A DNA stretch of 12,099 bases, from assembly GCA_031286555.1 (NCBI GenBank), contig JAITUD010000112.1, positions 1 to 12,099 on the forward strand, written 5' to 3'. The notes beneath the pieces are model-generated. The model made no database searches, was not told the DNA's origin, and saw only the letters and a list, made by a program, of their open reading frames with translations. This document shows, one piece after another, positions 1 through 8,216 of this stretch. Every line of letters starts with the position of its first letter. Position 1 is the first letter of the stretch. Made by a program: the position numbers and the translations under genes. The stretch comes from Microbacterium sp. (lineage in GTDB: Bacteria; Actinomycetota; Actinomycetes; Actinomycetales; Microbacteriaceae).

Positions 1-454
1 GCAGCACTGGTTCCCCACCAAGAGCGCCATGCTGCTGGCCGCGATGGATCGCATCGGCGGCATCGCCGACGACGCGCACCGGCACGCGGTCGTGGCGGAC
101 GATCCGGCCGAGCGTCTGCGCCAGACCGTCGCACTGCTGGTGCCGACCGATCGTGAGAGCAGGGTCAGCAGGGTCTGGCTGGCGTTCGCGGCGCAGGCAG
201 TCGCCGACGACGAGGTGCGCGCACGGTACGAGCAGCTCTGGTCCGGCATCCAGCGCGGTCTCGCCGGCCGGCTCGCCGCGGCCGCGCCGCAGGCCACGGC
301 CGCGGCGATCGACGACGCGGCAGCCGAGCTGCTCGCCCTGAGCGACGGCCTCGCCGTCGCCGTGCTCGACGAACCGGGACGGATGCCGGCGGAGCGGGCG
401 CGCGCGATCGTGCTGCGCCGCACCGACGAGATCGTGACTGCCCTTCTCGGCTGA
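1..454 (+). CDS. TetR-family transcriptional regulator, C-terminal part (5' end outside window)
   Basis: The reading frame is open from base 2 to the TGA at 452-454, giving 150 residues; the start lies off the left edge. It opens with QHWFPTKSAMLLAAM, which matches the end of the TetR helix-turn-helix domain (typically YHYFPSKEALLLAAL). The rest is an alanine-rich, all-helical ligand-binding and dimerisation domain resembling the BetI/TetR_C_6 type. Such proteins are normally repressors released by a small ligand. The permease gene begins 87 nt downstream on the same strand, so control of the permease and amidase pair is a reasonable guess. The ligand cannot be told from this fragment, and no clear TetR operator is visible in 455-541. 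The family call is secure; the target is inference. Confidence 0.85.
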   Translation, partial: QHWFPTKSAMLLAAMDRIGGIADDAHRHAVVADDPAERLRQTVALLVPTDRESRVSRVWLAFAAQAVADDEVRARYEQLWSGIQRGLAGRLAAAAPQATAAAIDDAAAELLALSDGLAVAVLDEPGRMPAERARAIVLRRTDEIVTALLG

Positions 455-541
455 GCACTCCCCCGCTACGCTGTGCCCGGGGAGCGGTGGCGGTGCACTG
501 GAGCGCCCGTGCCGGTTCGATCGACGACGAGAGGACGCACC

Positions 542-1984
542 ATGCAGACCCCTGACCCGGCCGCGACAGAGGAGTCCGTGGCATCCTCCGAGGGCATCGA
601 GGCCTACGGCTACACGCAGGAGCTCAGCCGCTCGCTGAAGTTCTCCGATCTGCTCATCTACGGGCTGATCTTCATGGTTCCGATCGCGCCTTTCGCGATC
701 TTCGGCAGCGTCTTCTCGCAGTCCGGCGGCATGGTCGCCCTGTCGTACCTGATCGCGATGATCGCGATGATGTTCTCCGCCAATTCCTACGCGCAGATGG
801 CGCAGGCCTTCCCGATGAGCGGCTCGGTGTTCACCTACGTCGGGCGCGGCGTGCACCGCTCGGCGGGGTTCGTTGCCGGCTGGATGATCCTGCTGGACTA
901 CATCCTGGTGCCGGCGCTGCTGTACCTCGCCGCCGCCATGGCGATGGCGAGCTTCGTGCCCGGCGTCCCGCTCTGGGTCTGGCTGCTCGGCTTCGTCGTG
1001 CTGAACACGGTGATCAACTACCTCGGCATCACGATGACGGCGCTCGTCAACAAGTGGATGCTCGTCGCCGAGCTCATCGTGCTGGCGATCTTCCTCGTGG
1101 TCGGCGTGGTCGCGATCGCGCAGGGACGGGGGCAGTTCAGCTTCGACGCGTTCTTCAACCCGGCGACCTTCAACGCCATGATCGTCTTCGGTGCGGCATC
1201 CCTCGCCGTGCTGTCGTTCCTCGGGTTCGACGCGATCTCGACCCTCGCCGAGGAGAACGCCGGCACCAGCCGGCAGCTGGCACGGTCGATGGTGTTCGCC
1301 CTGCTGCTGGTGGGTGTGCTGTTCATCGTGCAGACCTGGATGGCGTCGATGCTCGTCGAAGACCCGGCGGCGCTGATCGCCGACGGCGATCCGGCCGGCA
1401 CGGCCTTCTACGACGCCGCGGGCAACGCCGGCGGTCCGTGGCTGGCGACCCTGACCGCGATCTCGACGGCGATCGCCTGGGGATTCGCCGACGCGCTCGT
1501 CGCGCAGGCCGCGACCAGCCGTCTGCTGTTCGCGATGTCTCGCGACCGCCAGCTGCCGGCCTTCCTCAGCCGCGTGAACCCGAAGCACAAGGTGCCGACG
1601 AACGCGATCTTCCTGGTCGCCGGGATCTCGCTGGCCGTCGGCCTGCCGCTGACGTTCCTGCCCGACGGGCTGGCCACGATCGCGTCGCTGGTGAACTTCG
1701 GCGCACTGACCTCGTTCCTCATGCTGAACGTGGCCGTGGTGTGGTGGTTCCTGGTGAAGAAGCACTCCCGCCGCTGGTTCGTGCACCTGGTGCTGCCGAC
1801 GCTCGGCTTCGCGGTGCTCGTGATCGTGGTGTGGAACGCACAGGTCGCCGCGCAGACGCTCGGCTTCGTCTGGCTCGGGATCGGCATCGTGCTCGCCGTG
1901 GTGCTGGGGCTAACCGGCAGGCTGAAGAAGCACGACCCGCTCGCCGTCTTCGACACCGGACTCGACCAGGAGGATGCCCGATGA
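542..1984 (+). CDS. APC-superfamily permease, PuuP-like amine/amino-acid importer
   Basis: This encodes a 480-residue inner-membrane secondary transporter with about twelve hydrophobic segments, a normal APC length. Family hallmarks are FPMSGSVFTYVGRGV (about residues 90-104), FLGFDAISTLAEE (about 226-238), a segment reading ATSRLLFAMSRDRQLP, and LVNFGALTSFLMLN. This pattern and the C-terminal TLGFVWLGIGI segment resemble the E. coli putrescine importer PuuP. The ATG at 542 is chosen because GAGAGG at 529-534 lies 7 nt upstream; an in-frame ATG at 473 lacks an SD and would add an atypical arginine-rich tail. The stop overlaps the next start (ATGA, 1981-1984), so translation is probably coupled to the amidase-family gene. 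The substrate is likely an amine, amino acid or amide, but it is not determined by sequence. A TetR-family gene lies just upstream. Confidence 0.88.
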   Translation: MQTPDPAATEESVASSEGIEAYGYTQELSRSLKFSDLLIYGLIFMVPIAPFAIFGSVFSQSGGMVALSYLIAMIAMMFSANSYAQMAQAFPMSGSVFTYVGRGVHRSAGFVAGWMILLDYILVPALLYLAAAMAMASFVPGVPLWVWLLGFVVLNTVINYLGITMTALVNKWMLVAELIVLAIFLVVGVVAIAQGRGQFSFDAFFNPATFNAMIVFGAASLAVLSFLGFDAISTLAEENAGTSRQLARSMVFALLLVGVLFIVQTWMASMLVEDPAALIADGDPAGTAFYDAAGNAGGPWLATLTAISTAIAWGFADALVAQAATSRLLFAMSRDRQLPAFLSRVNPKHKVPTNAIFLVAGISLAVGLPLTFLPDGLATIASLVNFGALTSFLMLNVAVVWWFLVKKHSRRWFVHLVLPTLGFAVLVIVVWNAQVAAQTLGFVWLGIGIVLAVVLGLTGRLKKHDPLAVFDTGLDQEDAR

Positions 1985-2991
1985 CCGTCCACTCCTTCCG
2001 CCCGACGGCGGATCAATACAACTACGTGTTCGGCGGCGTCGAGCCGCAGCTCTCGATCCACCCCGGCGACGTGGTCGAGCTGAGCACCGAGGACTGCTTC
2101 AACGGCCGCGTCACCTCCCCGGACCAGAGGCCGAGCGAGGTGTGCGACTTCAACGAGCTGAACCCGGTCTCCGGCCCGTTCCACGTCGAGGGCGCAGAGC
2201 CCGGCGATCTGCTCGCGGTGCACTTCATCGACATCCGCCCGTCACGCGGTCACGCGATCTCGGCGGCGTTCCCGCTGTTCGGCGCACTGACCTCGACGCA
2301 TGAGACGGCGACGCTGCAGGATCCGCTCGAGGAGCGGGTGTGGTTCTACGACATCGACCTGGAGCGGTGGACGGCCACGTACCGCGCACGCAACTCCGAT
2401 TTCGTGCTCGACCTGCCGCTCGACCCGATGCACGGCGTCGTCGGCGTCGCCCCCGCCGGCGGCGAGGTGCGGCTGGTCGTGACCCCGTCGAAGCACGGCG
2501 GCAACATGGACTCGCCCGAGGTGCGCGCCGGCACCACCGTCTACCTGCCGGTGAACGTCGCGGGTGCGATGCTCGCGATCGGCGACGGGCATGCCCGGCA
2601 GGGCGAGGGAGAGGTGATCGGCACGGGTCTGGAGTGCGCGATGGACTCGGTCATCGCGGTCGACCTGATCAAGGGCGGGGCACCGGACTGGCCCCGATTC
2701 GAGGACGACGAGCACATCATGAGCACCGGGTCGGTGCGCCCGCTCGAGGATGCCTACCGGATCAGCCAGAAGGACCTCGTCGACTGGACGTCTTCGCTGA
2801 CCGGGCTGGATGCGCTGGACGCGCTCCAGCTGGTCAGCCAGCTGGGCCTCGCACCGGCCGCCAACGTCTGCGACCCGAACTACACCATGGTGGCGAAGCT
2901 TCCGAAGTGGGCGCTGCGCAACGCCGAGGCCTATGGCGGCGCGCACCGCCGCCTGCGCGCGACCGCCGAGGAGTACCGCGCGGCACGGTGA
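1981..2991 (+). CDS. Acetamidase/formamidase family protein
   Basis: This encodes 336 residues of the FmdA/AmdA (acetamidase/formamidase) family. Members hydrolyse short aliphatic amides to ammonia and a carboxylate, usually in the cytoplasm and with a metal ion. Visible signatures are NPVSGPFHVEGAEPGDLL (61-78), HGGNMD (172-177) and GDGHARQGEGE (201-211), the last two carrying probable metal and active-site His, Asp and Glu residues. The C-terminal part is also family-like. The start at 1981 overlaps the permease stop by 4 bp and agrees with where homology begins. Coupling to a PuuP-like permease suggests uptake and hydrolysis of the same compound, giving ammonia. The family contains many members of unknown substrate, so acetamide or formamide should not be assumed. 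No terminator follows; the next promoter starts 10 nt after the stop. Confidence 0.88.
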   Translation: MTVHSFRPTADQYNYVFGGVEPQLSIHPGDVVELSTEDCFNGRVTSPDQRPSEVCDFNELNPVSGPFHVEGAEPGDLLAVHFIDIRPSRGHAISAAFPLFGALTSTHETATLQDPLEERVWFYDIDLERWTATYRARNSDFVLDLPLDPMHGVVGVAPAGGEVRLVVTPSKHGGNMDSPEVRAGTTVYLPVNVAGAMLAIGDGHARQGEGEVIGTGLECAMDSVIAVDLIKGGAPDWPRFEDDEHIMSTGSVRPLEDAYRISQKDLVDWTSSLTGLDALDALQLVSQLGLAPAANVCDPNYTMVAKLPKWALRNAEAYGGAHRRLRATAEEYRAAR

Positions 2992-3000
2992 TCCCGGGGG

Positions 3001-3030
3001 TTGACCGTCGCGCATCCCTCCGCTTACGAT
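3001..3030 (+). promoter_or_regulatory. Predicted sigma70-type promoter upstream of the small ORF and xdhABC
   Basis: The -35 element TTGACC (3001-3006) and -10 element TACGAT (3025-3030) are separated by 18 nt, a good match to housekeeping sigma-factor promoters. Transcription would start near 3037. It lies just after the formamidase-family stop codon and is the best promoter candidate for the 25-codon ORF and the xdh operon. The prediction rests on sequence alone. Confidence 0.6.
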
Positions 3031-3037
3031 GTCCATT

Positions 3038-3051
3038 GGTCAGAACTGGCC
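3038..3051 (+). promoter_or_regulatory. Operator-like imperfect palindrome at predicted start site
   Basis: GGTCAG-AA-CTGGCC has six-base arms around AA, with five of six positions complementary. It begins 7 nt after the -10 hexamer, exactly where a repressor would block initiation. The binding protein is unknown, and short imperfect palindromes are common in high-GC DNA. Confidence 0.3.
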
Positions 3052-3087
3052 TTCCATATCCTGGAACTCGATGAAGAGAGGAGCGTC

Positions 3088-3165
3088 ATGCCGCACATCG
3101 ATGCCGCCGCCTCCTCCTCCGAGCGCCCCTTCGCGTGGGGCAACTGGTACGCACACGGCGCCTGA
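3088..3165 (+). CDS. Small ORF, 25 residues, unknown function (possible leader peptide)
   Basis: The ORF runs from ATG 3088 to TGA 3163-3165. Its SD is strong: AGAGGAG at 3077-3083, with a short 4-nt spacing. A predicted promoter lies about 50 nt upstream of that. The peptide begins MPHIDAAASSSERPF and continues AWGNWYAHGA, so its C-terminal third is aromatic-rich (F, two W, Y, H) after an Ala/Ser tract. It has no membrane segment, signal sequence or cysteine. A stem-loop starts 2 nt after the stop, and xdhA starts 178 nt later. It could be a regulatory leader peptide, a small functional peptide, or a chance ORF with a good ribosome site. I do not recognise a family, and I infer no specific function. 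Confidence 0.5.
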   Translation: MPHIDAAASSSERPFAWGNWYAHGA

Positions 3166-3167
3166 AC

Positions 3168-3323
3168 AGGCCCGGAATCCCCGCGATTCCGAGGCCTCCA
3201 CCCCTGCGCCGAAGCGGCGTAGACTCACCGCATCCGCGCGCGCCGTCTGATCAGCCCGCCGGAGCGGGAACCTCGGGATCTCCAGATGGCACGTCAGGAC
3301 GTGCCGCCAGAGCGCTTCGGCGC
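3168..3323 (+). promoter_or_regulatory. Structured 5' leader of xdhABC (series of hairpins)
   Basis: Several stems follow the small ORF. The first is 3168-3179 with 3185-3197: twelve base pairs, loop CCCGC, one bulged A at 3192. The next are CGCCG-AAG-CGGCG (3207-3219) and CCCGC-CGGA-GCGGG (3255-3268). Then come the 18-bp palindrome at 3288-3305 and GCGC-TTCG-GCGC (3312-3323), a UUCG-tetraloop hairpin ending 7 nt before the xdhA SD. No U-run follows any stem, so none is a classical terminator. I could not match the region to a known purine or molybdenum-cofactor riboswitch consensus. It may be an attenuator, a translation-control leader, or ordinary GC-rich folding. Confidence 0.4.
3288..3305 (+). 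promoter_or_regulatory. 18-bp perfect-arm palindrome upstream of xdhA
   Basis: GGCACGTC-AG-GACGTGCC has eight complementary bases on each side of a 2-nt centre, typical of a dimeric repressor site. It ends 38 nt before the xdhA start. As RNA it could form a seven-pair stem with a CAGG loop. No regulator gene for it is identified in the window. Confidence 0.4.
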
Positions 3324-3343
3324 AGAACCTGAGGAGACACAGG

Positions 3344-4839
3344 ATGACCGACATCGCTGTCACCGTTCCCGCCGTCACGGTGAACGGGCAGAGCCGCCCG
3401 CTGGACCGGGTCGCGACTCATGCGACGGCACTGGACTGGCTGCGCGAGACGGGCCTGTCCGGAAGCAAGGAGGGCTGTGCCGAGGGCGAGTGCGGCGCGT
3501 GCGCGATGCTGCTCGCGACGCCGGATGCCGCGGGCGGCACCACCTGGACCCCCGTGAACGCCTGCCTGGTGCCGGTGTACGCGCTGGACGGACAGGAGAT
3601 CGTCACCGCCGAGGGACTCGGCACGGTGGACGACCTGCACCCCGTGCAGGAGAAGCTCGCCGAGGCGGGCGGTTCGCAGTGCGGCTACTGCACGCCCGGC
3701 TTCGCCTGCTCGATGGCCGGCGAGTACTACCGCGCCGACCGGAACGGCGTCGACAGGGCCGTGCCGAGGGCGGATGCCGCCGAGGCCTGCCCGGTGCACG
3801 ACGACGCAGAGCACGGCCCGAACGGCTTCGACCTGCACGCCCTGAGCGGCAACCTGTGCCGGTGCACCGGCTACCGCCCGATCCGGGATGCCGCATACAC
3901 GCTGGGCTTCCCCGAGGCGGATGACCCGCTGCAGCAGCGCCTCGCCGAGCCGGCTCCGGTCGCGATCGCGACCGATGCCGTCGTGGACGGCGCCCGCTTC
4001 CTGCGCCCCGCGAGCCTCGCCGAGGCTCTGCAGGTGCTGCGTGAGGAGCCCACCGCTCTCGTGGTCGCCGGCTCCACCGACTGGGGCGTCGAGGTGAACA
4101 TCCGCGGCAGCCGCGCCCCGTTCGTCGTCGCGATCGACCAGCTCGAAGAACTGCGCGCCCTGACCGAGACCGACGAGTACGTCGAGATCGGCGCGGCCCT
4201 GCCGCTGTCCGAGGTGGAGCGCCGGCTGGACGGCCGAATCCCGCTGCTGGCCCAGCTGTTCCCGCAGTTCGCCTCGCGTCTGATCCGCAACCGCGGCACG
4301 TTCGGCGGCAACCTCGGCACCGGATCGCCGATCGGCGACACCCCGCCGGCGCTTCTGGCCCTGGGCGCGCGCCTCGTGCTGGCATCCGCAGACGGCGAGC
4401 GCGAGGTCGACCTCGCGGAGTACTTCACCGGTTACCGCCAGTCGGTACGCGCGAAGGACGAGCTGATCACTGCCGTGCGCATCCCGCTGCCGCTGGCGAA
4501 GACCACCGCCTTCCACAAGATCGCCAAGCGCCGCTTCGACGACATCTCCTCGGTCGCGATCGGCTTCGCCCTCGACATCGACGGCGGCGTCGTGACCGCC
4601 GCGCGCATCGGACTGGGCGGCGTCGCCGCCACGCCGATCCGCGCCTATGCCACCGAGCAGGCCCTGATCGGCAGGCCGTGGGATCTCACCACGGTCAAGG
4701 CGGCATCCGCCGTGCTGCGGGGAGAGGGAACCCCGATGTCCGACCACCGCGCCAGCTCCGACTACCGGTCCCACATGCTGGGCACCGCACTTCTGAAGTT
4801 CTACAGCCAGACCGTCATCGCATCGAAGGAGGTGTCGGC

Positions 4840-4843
<4 letters not shown>
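3344..4843 (+). CDS. xdhA: Xanthine dehydrogenase small subunit (2Fe-2S plus FAD domains)
   Basis: This 499-residue protein is the electron-transfer subunit of xanthine dehydrogenase, taking electrons from the molybdenum centre through two 2Fe-2S clusters to FAD and NAD+ in the cytoplasm. The plant-type ferredoxin domain has C45, C50, C53 and C74. The second cluster domain has CGYCTPG (C113, C116) and LCRCTGY (C172, C174). The FAD domain follows, with VVAGSTDWGVEVN (240-252) and NRGTFGGNLGTGSPIGDTPP (316-335). An insertion of about 24 residues, rich in Asp, His and Glu with an extra C149, separates C116 from C172 compared with mammalian XDH. The start has GAGGAG at 3331-3336 with 7-nt spacing. 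The stop overlaps xdhB (ATGA, 4840-4843). The fusion of the two domains in one subunit is the bacterial XdhA arrangement. Confidence 0.95.
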
Positions 4844-7224
<2,381 letters not shown>

Positions 7225-7263
7225 CGACGGAAACTGCGACCCGAGCGAGAAGACAGACGAACC

Positions 7264-8082
7264 ATGGACTGGTTGGACGCCCTGCGCGAGCTGCGTGAGG
7301 ACCGCATCCCCGCGGTGATCGTCACGCTCGCCATGGTGCGCGGGCACGCGCCCCGCAACGGCGGCGCGAAGATGGTCGTCTCGCCGGACCGGATGTTCGG
7401 CACGATCGGCGGCGGGAACCTCGAGGCGACCGCCGCCGACCGTGCCCGCGCCATGCTGGCCGCGGGCACCGCCGAGCCCGAGCTGCTCACGCTCACGCTG
7501 AGCGACAGGGCGACGACCGAGTACGGCGTGCAGTGCTGCGGAGGAGAGGTCACCATCATGCTGGAACCCGTCCGCGTCGTGCCGACGGTGGCCGTCTTCG
7601 GCCTCGGGCACGTCGGCGTCGAGCTCGCCCGCATCCTGTCCCGGCACGAGCTCGACCTGCACCTGATCGACTCCCGCGCCGAGATGCTGGATGCCGCGCG
7701 GCTCGAGCCCGTGCGCACCGGCGCCGTCGCCCGGGTACGGGTGCACCACTCGCCCGTCCCGGAGGCGGCGCTGGCCGAGATCCCGGCCGGAGCGCACGTG
7801 CTGGTCATGACGCACGACCACGTCGAGGATCTCGCGATCGTCGATCAGGCCCTGCGAGCGGATGCTCCGGCCTCGATCGGCCTGATCGGATCGGCCTCGA
7901 AGTGGGCCAGGTTCCGCAAGAAGCTCGGCGAGGCCGGGCACTCCCCCGCCGACCTGGAACGGGTCACCACGCCGATCGGCATTCCCGAGGTCTCCGGAAA
8001 GCAGCCCGCGGTCATCGCCGTGAGCGTCGCGGCGCGAATTCTGCAATTGATCGAGGAGGCCGCGCCCGCGGCATCCGCCTGA
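7264..8082 (+). CDS. xdhC: Xanthine dehydrogenase accessory protein (Moco chaperone)
   Basis: This 272-residue XdhC-family protein binds molybdenum cofactor, helps its sulfuration and inserts it into apo-XdhB. Family signs are RGHAPRNGGAKMVV (26-39), GTIGGGNLEA (46-55), the QCCGGEV motif with C91 and C92, and a Rossmann segment VAVFGLGHVGVELA with G113, G115 and G118. A C-terminal region GLIGSASKWARFRKKL (206-221) is also typical of the family. The gene is 39 nt after xdhB on the same strand and is probably cotranscribed. The SD is weak (purine-rich GAGCGAGAAG), so expression may be lower than that of the structural genes, which would suit a chaperone. A bidirectional terminator region follows. 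The assignment is firm from both sequence and context. Confidence 0.94.
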   Translation: MDWLDALRELREDRIPAVIVTLAMVRGHAPRNGGAKMVVSPDRMFGTIGGGNLEATAADRARAMLAAGTAEPELLTLTLSDRATTEYGVQCCGGEVTIMLEPVRVVPTVAVFGLGHVGVELARILSRHELDLHLIDSRAEMLDAARLEPVRTGAVARVRVHHSPVPEAALAEIPAGAHVLVMTHDHVEDLAIVDQALRADAPASIGLIGSASKWARFRKKLGEAGHSPADLERVTTPIGIPEVSGKQPAVIAVSVAARILQLIEEAAPAASA

Positions 8083-8099
8083 ATTCTTTTCCGGCATTT

Positions 8100-8122
8100 C
8101 CCGCAGCGAATTCCGCTGCGGG
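8100..8122. terminator. Inverted repeat after xdhC, possible terminator
   Basis: CCCGCAGCG (8100-8108) pairs perfectly with CGCTGCGGG (8114-8122) around AATTC, beginning 18 nt after the xdhC stop. The nearest T-run (TTTT, 8132-8135) is about 10 nt beyond the stem, so it is not a canonical intrinsic terminator. It may assist termination or protect the mRNA 3' end. Confidence 0.4.
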
Positions 8123-8163
8123 ATATTCGCGTTTTCATTCACGCGCGGAAAGCACGCGCAGAT

Positions 8164-8201
8164 AAAGAAGACCCGCCCCCTTTCGGGAGCGGGTCTTCTT
8201 T
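8164..8201. terminator. Strong bidirectional terminator between convergent operons
   Basis: A 13-bp perfect stem, AAAGAAGACCCGC (8164-8176) with GCGGGTCTTCTTT (8189-8201), encloses an inner CCC/GGG stem and TTTC loop. The A-rich left arm and T-rich right arm give a U-rich tract on either strand, so it can end both xdhABC and the permease operon, whose stop codon is 16 nt away. Confidence 0.85.
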
Positions 8202-8216
8202 CTGCGATATCCCGGA

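Noticed and set aside
458..484. CTCCCC/GGGGAG inverted repeat after the TetR gene
   Set aside because: The arms are short with a 15-nt loop and no U-run, so it is neither a convincing terminator nor a TetR-type operator.
1054..1980. Upstream extension of the amidase-family frame inside the permease gene
   Set aside because: The extension is Arg-rich and non-homologous; family similarity starts at the ATG at 1981, which overlaps the permease stop as expected for coupled genes.
3220..3225. TAGACT as a second -10 element for xdhA
   Set aside because: No -35-like hexamer is found at 16-18 nt spacing, and there is no extended -10 TG. It remains possible as a weak start but was not annotated.
3029..3250. 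73-codon proline/arginine-rich frame overlapping the 25-codon ORF
   Set aside because: Its start lies inside the predicted -10 and it has no SD. The 25-codon frame has the better ribosome site, so I keep that one.
2992..3343. Known purine or molybdenum-cofactor riboswitch
   Set aside because: I could not identify the conserved core of the purine, xanthine or Moco riboswitch classes by eye; only generic stems are present.
3251..4774. 507-codon minus-strand open frame opposite xdhA
   Set aside because: It is a shadow of xdhA, which has all Fe-S and FAD motifs on the plus strand.
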